Source: Lamellibrachia columna
Lineage: Eukaryota > Annelida > Polychaeta > Sabellida > Siboglinidae
Length of the DNA: 64,000 bases
Direction of reading: 5' to 3'
NCBI GenBank assembly: GCA_963662155.1
Contig: OY759261.1
Location: 70,434,669 to 70,498,668, forward strand
The translations under genes were made by a program, and so were the position numbers. This document shows positions 33,701 to 46,421 of this stretch, one piece after another. How positions within the stretch are numbered: the first letter of the stretch is position 1; every line of letters begins with the position of its first letter. The notes under the pieces are model-generated. The model was given only the letters and a program-made list of their open reading frames with translations. It made no database searches and had not been told where the DNA came from.

Positions 33701-36700
33701 TTAATAGTATAGTTAGTAATTGTGCGCTGTGACTGATGCGAAAATTTACTAATATCGTAACCAACGTCGTTCAGCTGCCGTGGTATGTCAGTGAATTATT
33801 GTATGTCAATACCATTTTGTGCTCTCATTTTTGCATGGACTATGATTGTGTGTTAATGAATGTAAAACACATGCACGGTTGTTGGTATAATGATGAATAA
33901 ATTAAATGTAATTAAGTTGGCCTATTTCACTCTGCACTGGACTTGCATTGTTATTCTGCCCAAATGTTATTTTTTTCATACGTTGTCCACTAGATGGAGC
34001 CTGAGCACTATGTGTTCTCGACATTCGGAGTACTCCATGTGTCTCCAGACTATCCGTCTGAGAGCATGTCTCTCGCAGAATGGCAATGCGACAGCGTGCT
34101 CTTCAATGCTATCTCCAAGATGGCCTTCTTCAAAAACTACCTCTATAGAAAGATGTTCACAAGGTATGTAAATTCACCAGTGCTGATAAATCTTGATATT
34201 CGTGTTATTGTTTAAAGGGAATGTACAATGATTTTCACTGACTGACTGATACGGAACTAGTGTGGGTTTCGTATAATTAGAATGCTCTTAATTCTCTTAA
34301 GAAGAAGAAGAAGAAGAAATGCTTTATTTGACCTCACATAATACATATATATATCCATGTTAAATTATAATTTTAAATAATACAGGTGTATATGGTTGTA
34401 AGTGAACATGGTATATATTAAGGTAAACAAACAAATAGGGTCAGGAGACTCCTCTAAGACTTTGATAGTCGCTATCGAGGAGCCACCTTGCAAAATAAAA
34501 TTAAACTAAATCAGTTGGTCAAACATATATAATTTTTCTAAGAGAAGAAAGAAAAAAAAGAGTGCGTGTGCATGTGCTTGTTCGTGTGCGTGTTCGTGTA
34601 TTAATATTCTCGCTTGATTATGTGTGTTTGCAGTTTAGGCGCCTTTTAGTATAAGGTGACAGGTGGTTGTATTTTTTTAATGTTGCATACATATATAGCA
34701 ATTTTGCCTTGTGCATGAATCTTGATAATTTTGTAAAAAATTAAGTTTTGTATAATGAGCTAATCCTTGTAAGCTGTGTGTATTAAGCTTTTCCTTAACT
34801 ATAGTGGGAATATTATTAAGTAAAAATGGTAAATTATGCCGAAGACATTTCTTTGCAAATTCGTGTTTAGTTTTATAAGTATATATTTCATTCTTGATTC
34901 GTGTATCATAATTATGTATGTCATAGTTGAAGATTATCCTCCAGTTTTGTAAATAAACTGGTAAATTGTTATGTAAATATTTATAATAAAATTTTAATTG
35001 TTGTAATTTAAGAATGTCATCTACTTTTAACATGCTGAGTTTTTATGGAGTGGCTCTGTGTGGGAATTATAGTTACTTAAGGTAATAATTCTCAATGCTT
35101 TCTTTTGAAGTTTTATTATTCTATTTGTTTGAAAACCCCAAACCATGATGCAATAATTAATGTGTGGTACAATTAATGAGTTATATAATAACGTTTTAAT
35201 TTGTTGTGATAACACATGTTTTAATTTATTTAAAATACCAATCTTTTTAGAACATGCGTTTGAAATCTTTTCAGTATGTCTTTTCCAGTTCAAATTTGTA
35301 TCAATAATTAAACCTAAGAAATTAAATTCCTTAACTTGTTCAATATTTATAATATCTATCTTCAGAGTAAGCGTCTGTATATTTTTATTTGTCCTTTGGA
35401 ATGTCATATATTTAGATTTTGCAATGTTTAATGATAATTTATTTATTTTGAGCCATTCATTTATTTTTAAAAGTTCATAATTTATTAAAGATTCTAAATT
35501 GTCATTTTGTATGTTATCATTAAAAGTATTTAAAGTACTTGATAAAGTTGTGTCATCAGCATAAATGATGAAATTAAAAATTTTACTGGCTTGTGCAAAA
35601 TCATTGATATATATAATAAATAACAGAGGTCCTAGGATTGAGCCCTGTGGTATGCCAGTTGTTATTGGTAACATGTTTGATTTTATATGATCAATTTCAG
35701 TATATTGTTTACGGTTATTTAGGTAGCTACTAAATAAGTTCAGATTTGTACCATTTATACCATAATATTTTAATTTGTCAATTAAAATTAAATGGTCAAT
35801 GGTATCGAATGCTTTAGAAAGGTCCAAATATATGTTTATGGGTATTTCATCCTGATCCATTTGGATTATAATCCTATCTATTAATTCCAGTGCAGCATAT
35901 TCCGTTGAATGCTTGGGTCGAAAACCATATTGATGGTCAAAGAAAAGTTTGGAGTCTTTTAAATAAGTTGACAATTGATAACAAATTATTTTTTCCAATA
36001 CTTTTGAGATAGCTGGTAGAAGAGATATGGGTCTATAATTATTAAATATTGTTGGCTAGCTTTTTTATAAATTGGAATAACCTTTGCAATTTTTTATTTA
36101 TCAGGGAATACTCCTGTGGTTAATACTTGATTTGTTAATAATGTTAAAGATTTAGTTATTGCAGATTCAATTAATTTTAGTAGTTTGGTGGAAAAACCAT
36201 CAAATCCATAACTATTTTTGTTGGGTAGATTATTTATTATTCTCTTTACAGTATATTCTTCAATTTTGTTAAATGTAAAAAAGAATTGACTTTTTTATTT
36301 AAATAATACGAATGATCATGGAAGCCTTTGTATTTAATATTGTTTGTCAGATGATTCCCTATATTAGTAAAAAAAATGCATTAAATTTATTTGCAATTTC
36401 CAATTTATCTGTCATAATAGAATTTGATTCTTTAAAATATGTAGGAAATGATTTATTAGTTTTACTTTTAGACAGGATTTCATTTATAGTTTTCCAAGTA
36501 TTTTTTATGTAAAATTTGAATTGATTAAAACGTGTTTCAAAATATGATTGCTTTGCTATACGAAAGCTCCTTTTCAATATAACATTGTATGTTCTTAGAT
36601 TAATCAGTAACATTTCATGTTCTGGAGAATCAGGATTTGTTAATTTTATTTGTTTGTAAAGTTTATCTCTGTGTCGTATTGAGGCTAGCAGACCTTGAGT

Positions 36701-39700
36701 TATCCATGTAGACTTTTTATGTTTATATTTATTAAATTTCACTAATTTACTCATATATTTATTTTTAGCTTGATTGATTTCATCTAGGATAATGTTATAG
36801 TTACGGTTTGTGTCAGCCGTTGGACTTATGTCTAGTTTCTCATATATTTTAGTAGAGATTAAATCCTCTTTGACTTTTAACATTGCCTTTTTGTTTTGGA
36901 TATTTGGAGTAGTATCCATAATTATGAAATACGGTTGATGATCAGAGAATTTTTTTATTAAAATACCTGCTATACTCTCTAATATATATTTTGTTAAATT
37001 ACAAAAGAAATTATCAATTACTGTGCCATTACAGGTTGTAAACCTGGTGGGAAGAGTGATTTGGGGGAAGAGACTAAGTGAAGTTAACATGTCAAAGAAC
37101 CTGCTACAATGTTCTTGCTCATTTATTTTTAGCATATTTATATTATAGTCCCCTGCTAGAATAAGATTATTTTTTTGACGATTTTGCATAGATGATATGA
37201 CTGTTGTAAATTCATTTAGAAATTCATTATACTTTTCATTTAATGGCCTTGGAGGTCGGTATATATTTCTTATAGTGATCGTCTGTGGTAAGCCTCCTCC
37301 ATTTACTTGTATTATTTGCCCCTCCCACTGTTTATAAGTGTTTAATTTCATGTTTAATTCATAATAAAATTGTTGATCTATGTATGTTATTAATCCACCT
37401 TTATTGTTGCAGCTTTTTCTTGGGATATACAGTCATATCCACTTAATTGTATTAATGATAAGTCATCCGTATCAGATAACCAGCTCTCTTGGAGACATAT
37501 TATACTAAATTTGAAATTTACAAATGCCTCGAGTTCACTAAACTTTGCTTTAATTGATTGTATGTTAGAACTTAGAATACTGAAATGTTTATTATTGTTT
37601 TTAGCTACTGAATAAAATTTGTCAAAGTCATAATATGAAGATCGGCATATCAATGGCAGTTCATTATTTTCATTATTATTATTATTACTATTGATATCTA
37701 ATATATTATTTAGAAAAAAAATGTCATTACCACCTGTATACAAGAGAAAGGTTTTGTCAGTTATCATTTATTTGCATTTTTAATTTGGTTAACAACATAT
37801 TTTATTCTGCAATAATGTTTTAATATAATCAGACATGAAATTAAAGCAGCCAAACCACTATTCACAAAAAATATGTATATAAAACAAAAAATCAGCTTGT
37901 GTGATATCTTACACACACTGAAAGACTAGTCAAGGTGGCATAAGCCAGGTGCAACATGGAAAACAAAGAAGATGGAGTTTGTCTGCTCCGTGCATGTTTC
38001 AGAACAGTAGCAAGGGTAAGATTGGTTAAGTGAGGTGAATATGTAGGAAATTATAAATATTACAAATGGTTGAGGGAAGTTCAAGTTATGTGGAGGTGTA
38101 GTGGTAGGAAGACAGGAATTGGGGTGTGTTGGCCCCGTGCAAACATTACAGAAATACCATACGTGAATATGATTTAGTGCAACTAATAGGAGGAAAATCA
38201 CAAGCCTCATAAAGGCCATGAAACGTTTGCATAGATACAGTGACTGACAGAAAAATTCTCTTAACTTTTCGATATTTATTCCATTTAAATTAAATTAAAA
38301 TGTTCTTGATGAGCCTGTTTGTGTTAGCTGTTACGCTAACTCTCATCGATACACATGTATAAGTTTTATGTTAGTACTATTATTAATTGACCTTTACCAT
38401 ATATATGGTGTGTTTTCCTGTAGTAAACAGGGTTCTACAATTAAATCTCCCTCGTCAGTTCATTTAGCTCATTCTGGATCAGGTTCATGGTTGTTCAGAT
38501 TTGTGAATAGTTTAGGTAACAGTCAGTTTCATAAAAAGTGTGCGTCCTTTTGTTAAATCATCTGTTGACTTTGATCATGTAACTTGTGAAAGTATGAAAA
38601 GCCGTGTGGTATAGTAGATAAAGCCAGACCACTTTTTACCCTTTTTTGCCGAACTTTGACCAGACCCGGTCAAAAATTATTTATATTTATATTTATTCTT
38701 TAATTACTGTATCTCTTCTTGTAGCAAATGATACCAGTGTTCTGCCATTGACCATTAGCATGATATAAAATATAATTTGCTGCTATTTATCCAGATGGAG
38801 AGGCAATGTCCACTTTGCACATTTTGCAAGATTGCGACACTCGGTGCGAACCAAGTTGCTGCACACGGTGCCTTCATTTGGCGGGGCTCTGCTCCAGGCA
38901 GCCAAGCTGTGTAAGGAAATCCTCGCCCTCGAGTTCTTGCCTATTGACACCAAGTAAGTACAAATACTCGAATCGGTGGACATTCTGGTTTCCTGGATTA
39001 TTGCATTTGACGTGTTATATACCTCTTAAGGAACTTGTATTCTCCAAATATTTTGGTGGACAAAAACTAAAAAACTTCCCATGACCAAGTATACACGATA
39101 AGAACATTCATGTCAATAGGACATATTTTGTCGTGTGAAAGAGACTTCGTGGACACTGTATAACTTACACAATTCTGTAGTTTGTTGCAGTCGACATTAC
39201 GTTGTACAAGTACTCGCTTTCTGGCCAACCATTATCCACTGTATCCAGCCACTCATATCTTGGAGTAAAATTGGATTCCAAATTAACCTGGACAAATCAC
39301 GTCACTGACATAACTTCAAAATCTTCGAAAGTTTTAGGCATGATTAAACGAACTCTTGGCCCATGTAAACCCGTAGTTGAACAAACAGCCTACAACATGC
39401 TAATCCGGCCAAAACTCGAGTACTCTTCACTCATATAGAATCCTCACACCTTTTCACAAGTTAAAAGCCTTGAAATAGTACAACACTATGCTGCCAGATT
39501 TATTAAAAATGATTACAGACGGAACACAAATCCAGCAGATCTAATTACTGCCCTTGGATGGCCAACTCTCGAGCGAAGACGTATCTTTAAACAAGCCACA
39601 ATCTTCTACAAAATTCTAAATAACATTATTGAGATCACCCACCCTCCAGGCCTACTAACTCGCTCTCGAACCCGTGAACAATACGTAGCTCCCAGGTGTC

Positions 39701-42700
39701 GTATAAATGCAATGGTCTTTTCATTTTATCCCCGAGCCATTTGCATATGGAATATGATTCTACCAAAAATTACCAAAATGATTTCAAGAAGCTATTATGG
39801 AACTCCCTTTCACCACACCTCCTCACCGAAACTGCCTTTAAAACACAGTGCTCAGCATAAATTTATCTATGTGTGCATGTGGCAAGACAGCGACAGTATC
39901 CATACACATAACCAACCTATTCAAAATTTTCGTTTAACATCCTAAGCATAAAATAAATAAAACTATCAGATAAAACCATTTCAACAACATTAAAAATACT
40001 AGTCCTTTAGTCGAATGTACCACCCACAGCACATGCGCACAGTCCACCACAAACTCCTGCGTTAGCCCAAGTTTGGGCTGTTTGGAGTGTAACCACTTGA
40101 GACTTGAGTACAAGACACTGTGAAAAAAGTATCTTTTTAATGCCATAGTTAAGACCAAGATTGACCAAGTCCTAACTTTGATATGGGAACCATTCGTTAG
40201 TCATTCCATTCCTTGTTAATTATTAATAATAATAATAAATTATTCACAATAAACCTTATAAAAGTTAATATACATCTTGTCTTCTGCTGTACTAGTGGGG
40301 GGCAGCCGTGGCCTAGTGGTTAAGGTGTTGGACTCTTAATTCGAGGGTTGTGAGTTCAAGACCCACTCTGGGCACGGTTCGTTTTCGAAGCTTAGGCAAT
40401 TTCGTTTACCCTACTTTGCCTCAGTCTACTCAGCTGCAAATGAGTACAAACACTGTTTGGAAGGTACCTGTGATAGACTAGTGTCCCGTCCAGGAGAGTC
40501 AGTATAACTGCACTCTAAGTTGCTTCGCACTACAGAAACCAGGTTTAAGCACTGGCCATATAAGCCTTCATGACTTCCTAAGGCGTAATGCCTGGGGGAT
40601 GACTTTACCTACCTACTACCTTCTGCTGTACTGCTCCCATTTCACAGCTAACAGGAGGATTATTAATAGAACAGATTATGGCTAATGTCTCTGTTTAATA
40701 GTAAGTAAGACCACACAGCAATCCCAATTTACACATCAATTTACTATAACAAATACAATCTCAACATCTGGTAAATCTGGCTTATAAAATAGTTGCAGCT
40801 AAGTAAAATGTAGAGCATTTTAAAGTGTATAATAACCAACCAAAATAGACTACTATTTGTACACGTGCTACCCTAACACGTACCCTGCCTGAGAGCCTTC
40901 CTCACAACCACCGACTTAAACCCACCTGGAAGAAGACCCAGATCCTCCTGTGTCAACCCTTTTTATACCTGGTGCCCCCCCCCCCCACATCATGTCATTA
41001 TTGTTTTTATGATGCAACCCTCCTGGCCCTCTACTGGGTAATTAAATACTGTGTGGTGCCCTCTGGTGCATAAAATACATATATGTCTATTCACCCTACA
41101 ATAATTCCCAAGGGTGGTGAGTTTAAAACATAAATATACACTAGTAAATACAGAATAGCTTAATATTAAAATAATAACAAATGGGAGTATATTTTAAAAT
41201 GCAGTAAAGATAGATTCAAAAATTATTCAAATAAGTTAAATAAGTTAAGTAAGTCGGCCGAAATATTCGGAGAATACAAACAAGTTTCTTGATGGGTAAA
41301 TAACATGTCATATATGAGTACAAATGAAAATTATGTGATAAAAATTTATTTATTGAATGCATTGTGTGTGCGTGCGTGCACGTAAGCATAAATTGCTCAT
41401 ATGCAGTCCGTTAGTTTAACCAGAAATGGAATAACTTGTGTAATTATAAACAATTATTTTGGGTTGTTTTGAGCAAATATTTTCAGAGGTTTGTATATTT
41501 TGAAATGCCCATGTGTTACATAATAGAACGGTCTGCACTAAAAAAAAGGTAAAGGTGCATTCTTATATAGCGCAGTATCCAGTCCTTGGGACTGCTCAAA
41601 GCACCTTACACTTCACCCCCTGGCAGACCTGTTCATTCCAACACTATCTGGACTTCTCTGGGAAGCATTCAGCCATGCTACAATTACTACACAAACACTA
41701 TTCGTTCAGATATCCACCTCTGTCTGTAGCCAGGTACTCATTTATACAGAGGAGTGAACTGTGGCAACGTGGGATGAACAAAATTGCCAAAGCTTCAAAA
41801 TGGCAGCAAGAGGATTGGAACCCGGGTTCTCTCAGTTGAGAGCCCAATGTTCTAGCCACTACGCTACCATGCCCCATAAAGCAGTGTCATGTTCTAGCCG
41901 CTACGCTACCATGCCCCACAAAGCAGTGTCATGTTCTAGCCGCTACGCTACCATGCCCCACAAAGCAGTGTCATGTTCTAGCCGCTATGCTACCATGCCC
42001 CACAAAGCAGTGTCATGTTCTAGCCGCTATGCTACCATGCCCCACAAAGCAGTGTCATGTTCTAGCCGCTATGCTACCATGCCCCACAAAGCAGTGTCAT
42101 GTTCTAGCCGCTATGCTACCATGCCCCACAAAGCAGTGTCATGTTCTAGCCGCTACGCTACCGCGCCCCACAAAGCAGTGTCATGTTCTAGCCGCTACGC
42201 TACCATGCCCCACAAAGCAGTGTCATGTTCAAAATGTTCATCTTTGTGAACAGGTTCATCGGAGTGGTGGTTACCATAGATTATCTTTTTCTTGTATTTC
42301 ACAATAAATTTTTTTTTTTCTTTGTTATGTTTTGACAGCTTGCAGCCGTCTAAATCAGACTGACTCTTGCTAGATGGCAGCATGGTAGTCAATGATGATG
42401 TTACTAAAGAAAGAAAACACGAACCAGGACCAGGGCTGGTGCTGTCTCTTCTCTGTCTGACGACCTACCGAAGAACCGCCCAGTCCAAGGTTGCTGGTGA
42501 ACGGCCTACACCAACATTGTGTACAATGACCACCATGCTGCCATCTAGTGGTAGTCAGTGTTATGAAGAAATGTAAAAAAAGAAAGTTAAATTGACTGAA
42601 ATGTGAGAAAAAATAATATATACTATTGTGCTTTTTTGTGTAGGACGTGCTTCAAGCTGGTTCAGTTGGAGAACTTTGTGCGTTACCGGAGCGTGCAGGC

Positions 42701-45700
42701 GACGCAACTCCTTGACAAGTTCTTCTCGTACCAGCGACAGATCGTGGAAACAACCTGCACAGAGTCATTCACCAAACTACAGCACTGCAACAAGCAAGTC
42801 AAACACAAGGCCGTCTTGTAAGTCAAACACAAGGCCGTCTTGTAAGTCAAACACAAGGCCGTCTTGTAAGTTACTCTCTCATGTTTATATCGTGCTCTAT
42901 CTACACAACAACCACCCTACTTGGCTGGTCTCCTGGATCTTTCACCTGTCTCGAGGCAGTTCAGATCCTCCATTTCATGACTTATTGTTCCTAAAACTAA
43001 GCCTAACTTGGGCAAACATGCTTCTCTGTAGCTGCGTCTAGGATCAGGAGCTCCCCATCATTATGAAATCATCTGAAACTATAGCTACCTTCCATAAAGA
43101 AATCAAATTATATTTATTCCAAATTGCACCTTAAATCTTCCGTGGTAGAGCCTCGTTCTGACGATGACTTTTGCGTGTCCTGTTCATGATAATGATTATT
43201 GTTTCGGGTTTGTTGTGGCTTGTTGCGCCTGAGCTCAGGTTTCTGAGGATGTAGAAGTTTTATATTATTATGTCAGCCTCAGTAAGTAAGTGGGCACGAA
43301 CACTTTGTTGTGTATAATGGTGTTTTTTGTATCCTGATTTTTATATATAAAATATTGTATTTTATTTGCGCATTTTTTAATGCGCATGGGTTCGTTAATT
43401 GTAAAATACAGTTAGAGGTTTATTTGTATTATTTTCTACCAAACAACAGTGGAGTTAATTAATCTGCCAATGTGTGCGGTGTATAGATTTGGCTCATCTG
43501 TATTCAACCAATTTTGAATTCTGTATTGCTGTGTTAAAGTTAAAGTAATCAAACAGTTGTTTAAAATCTCTGCCTTAAATAAAATTACTTTCATTGTAAA
43601 TTTTCTGTAATGTATGTTACTTGTGATATTATATTTGCGTTACTCATTAAATTGTATTTATAAACACAGTTTAAATCGCAATTTCTGGATATTATATCTT
43701 TTATCTTAAGAAATAATTAAAATAATTAATTTAAATAAACAATTTATAAAGACAGCATTTACTGATATTGAGAAATGTTTTCAGCACCCGAGAATCATTG
43801 TATCTACAGAGAATTAACAGCGAGGAACGCGAGAAGAATCTACAAGAGACAATAGCAGAAACCCGGTAAAACATTAACATCCACCTTCCAAATGTGCATC
43901 GGAAGCGTGGATGGAAATATACTATTTACAGTTTTTTTTAACAGAATTAGTTTTAAATGTATCTATCATATAACATCCGTCTTTGTGTAATTAAGAAAAT
44001 TTATTTTGTTCAGCTTTTGTTCAATTTCTTTAATCCATTTAATTTCAGCGATTTTCATTGGTTAATTGAAAAAGCATCTAGTTTGGGGGATTTGTATAAT
44101 TAATATTCCCCAATTCTCTAGATTTGTCAATCTCGAAGTACATATAAATGACCAGTGATACACTTCGTGTTTTAGTCTTTATTGGTGTAGTATATCTAAC
44201 TTCAGAAATTGTACAAAACGGGAATTTGACACAGACCATTAAATTTTACACACACCAATAAATTTTACACACACCAATAAATCATCTGGTGAAAAACATG
44301 AAGATTTATTGGTAATAATAATAATAATAAAATATGATATTTATACAATGCTTTACAATACAATAATAATACAGCTATACGCATTTAATTACAACTAATA
44401 ATACAACTAAAAATCACACATCAAATTAAACAGTTAAAAATACAAGAACAATTTAAATTTAAGGGTATTATTGGTCTGTTTTTTATTGCCATCAAACATT
44501 CTCTATATATGCTTTAAAACTAGCATATTTTAATTCATCACAAAATTAAGTTTTTTTTAAACACTAAGAGCCGGAAGATCATAATAGCAACATGTTTTGT
44601 ATGGATGTTATTTTTAAACAACTGATATGTTATAAATACTAATTCAGTGTTGCAACATCCAGTAAAACAGTTGTTCAGTTAACCATGAAAATCGTTGTGC
44701 TTTTACGTCAAGTACATCATCAATGTGACCTCCTTCTATTGCAGTCGCCTTGGCAACCTGGTGCAACTCCTTGACCAGCTGTTGTTGGGTCATCTTGTGA
44801 TGATCGCTCGTGACAGTGTCACCCGGTTTGTCTATGAGACCATGAAGACGTCGCCAGACTCCAGTCGCGAAGCCCTCTTTGAAGTCAAGCTAATCTTTCC
44901 AACGTCAGGTATGACCTTTGACCTACATCTGCTGCTGTAACCATGAAAATAAGGATGCTTGTGACCTGCTTGTAACATACAAGATGATTTATCATGCACA
45001 TTTTTTTATTACTGTAATTTATATAATTTTATGAAGATTTTCATGTCCAGTATGTGAGCAGTTTATATGTAATTGGTTTTTCAATTGTTATATAAGTTGG
45101 TAATATGCTAGATTATTTTTCATATATTATGTTTTTATTACAATAAAATATGTTTTTTATTATTAAAATGTATTGATGTAAGGGTTTTCATGTCCTTTTT
45201 GTGATCATTTTATCAATATATAATTACTTTTTCAGTTGTTATGTGAGTTAATTATCAAGTTCACACTACGCAGGATGTTGTTATTTTGTATAAAATACAA
45301 TTCTGGTTGCCTCTTCGAAGCATGACAAATTAATAGTCTTCCCATTATACCACTACGCTACCTGGTAGAATATAATGGAACTTAAAGATTCGGATAAGAG
45401 AACCACAGGCATGTACATTAAGAAATGTGATGTCCTCGGAGTTACCCGAATCTTTAAGTTCCATTATAATCCACCAGGTAGCAGTGGTGGTGGTAATGGG
45501 AAGAGTCTATTCCCTCACTGTTCTGTCATAGGCATGTTGACAATGTCGCCGCCGAAGGAGAAATTTGTGACCGTTCTTGACTATGCCTTCGCCAACATTC
45601 CCACACTCCTGTGCGAGTCCGTGCTGCCTCTGAAAGGGAAGCTTCCTGGGAGTAAGATGTTGGAGGAGGAAGACCTCGAGGGAAGCTTGTCTTCATCCCG

Positions 45701-46368
45701 CATTAGTCGCATGTCAAGTCGGTGAGAAACACCATTAATTATGGTCCTCCTTTCTTCAGTCATTCATGTCTGTTTGTTCCTTTTGTTTATTTTTACCTGA
45801 TTGTTATGCGCCAAAACTCACATAATTTGCATTAAAGTATTGTATGACTATTTTCACTGGTTAACCGAGTTACTGTTTACGGAACACCTTCATTTACATG
45901 TATTGATATTTACAACGCCTTCACTGGGTAAAAATAATATCATACAAAACAGGTCACTGTCGTGATCTTTCATCTTCCTCTTCTTCCTGTCAAGGACTGG
46001 GCTCCGTAAGAGCATTGTAAGTCTTGCTCGGCGCCCCTCACGTGCCGGGAATTGGTGGGTTAGAGATAGAGACCACCACTCTTTGAGCCCACGACAGGTT
46101 ACACATTTACCCCCTGTGTGGGATTTCTTATTCCCCTGGCATAGACCCCAGGTAGAAGGGACCAACGGCTTTTAGTGACTCTTCCGGAAGACACGGACAA
46201 ACTGGGGTGAATGAAATTGCTCAGGTTTTGAAACGGCAGCAGGTGGTTTTGAACCCCGGTCCCTTTGACCGAAAGTCCGATGCTCTACCACTCGACCACC
46301 ACGCCCCACTTGTATTAATATTTTTTAATACACAACTTGGCAATGAAATAAACATGCCAGTTTTATGG

Positions 46369-46421
<53 letters not shown>

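Larger units (their letters stand above)
34297..37800 (-). mobile_element. Non-LTR retrotransposon (CR1/L2-like), nearly full length but broken
   Basis: Inserted antisense in dynein intron 10. Reading leftward from 37767: an AP-endonuclease start (SILSSNIQSIKAKFSELEAF, IICLQESWL); a second frame from 37351 with the endonuclease remainder (LAGDYNIN, IDNFF, FSDHQPYF); then from 35998 the reverse transcriptase (DHQYGFRPKHSTEYAALELI, YLDLSKAFDTIDHLILIDKL, GIPQGSILGPLLFIIYINDF, IIYADDT). A thumb/tail frame runs to 34677. Frameshifts near 37370, 36330-36000 and 35030 disable it. The 3' end is a (CTT)n tail (34300-34320 on the + strand as AAG), as in CR1/L2-type elements. A-rich coding and few stops suggest a fairly young copy. 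Confidence 0.85.

Noticed and set aside
45375..45531. Upstream extension of exon 15 in an open frame
   Set aside because: It runs through the foldback element; a good acceptor at 45530-45531 in the right phase marks the exon start.
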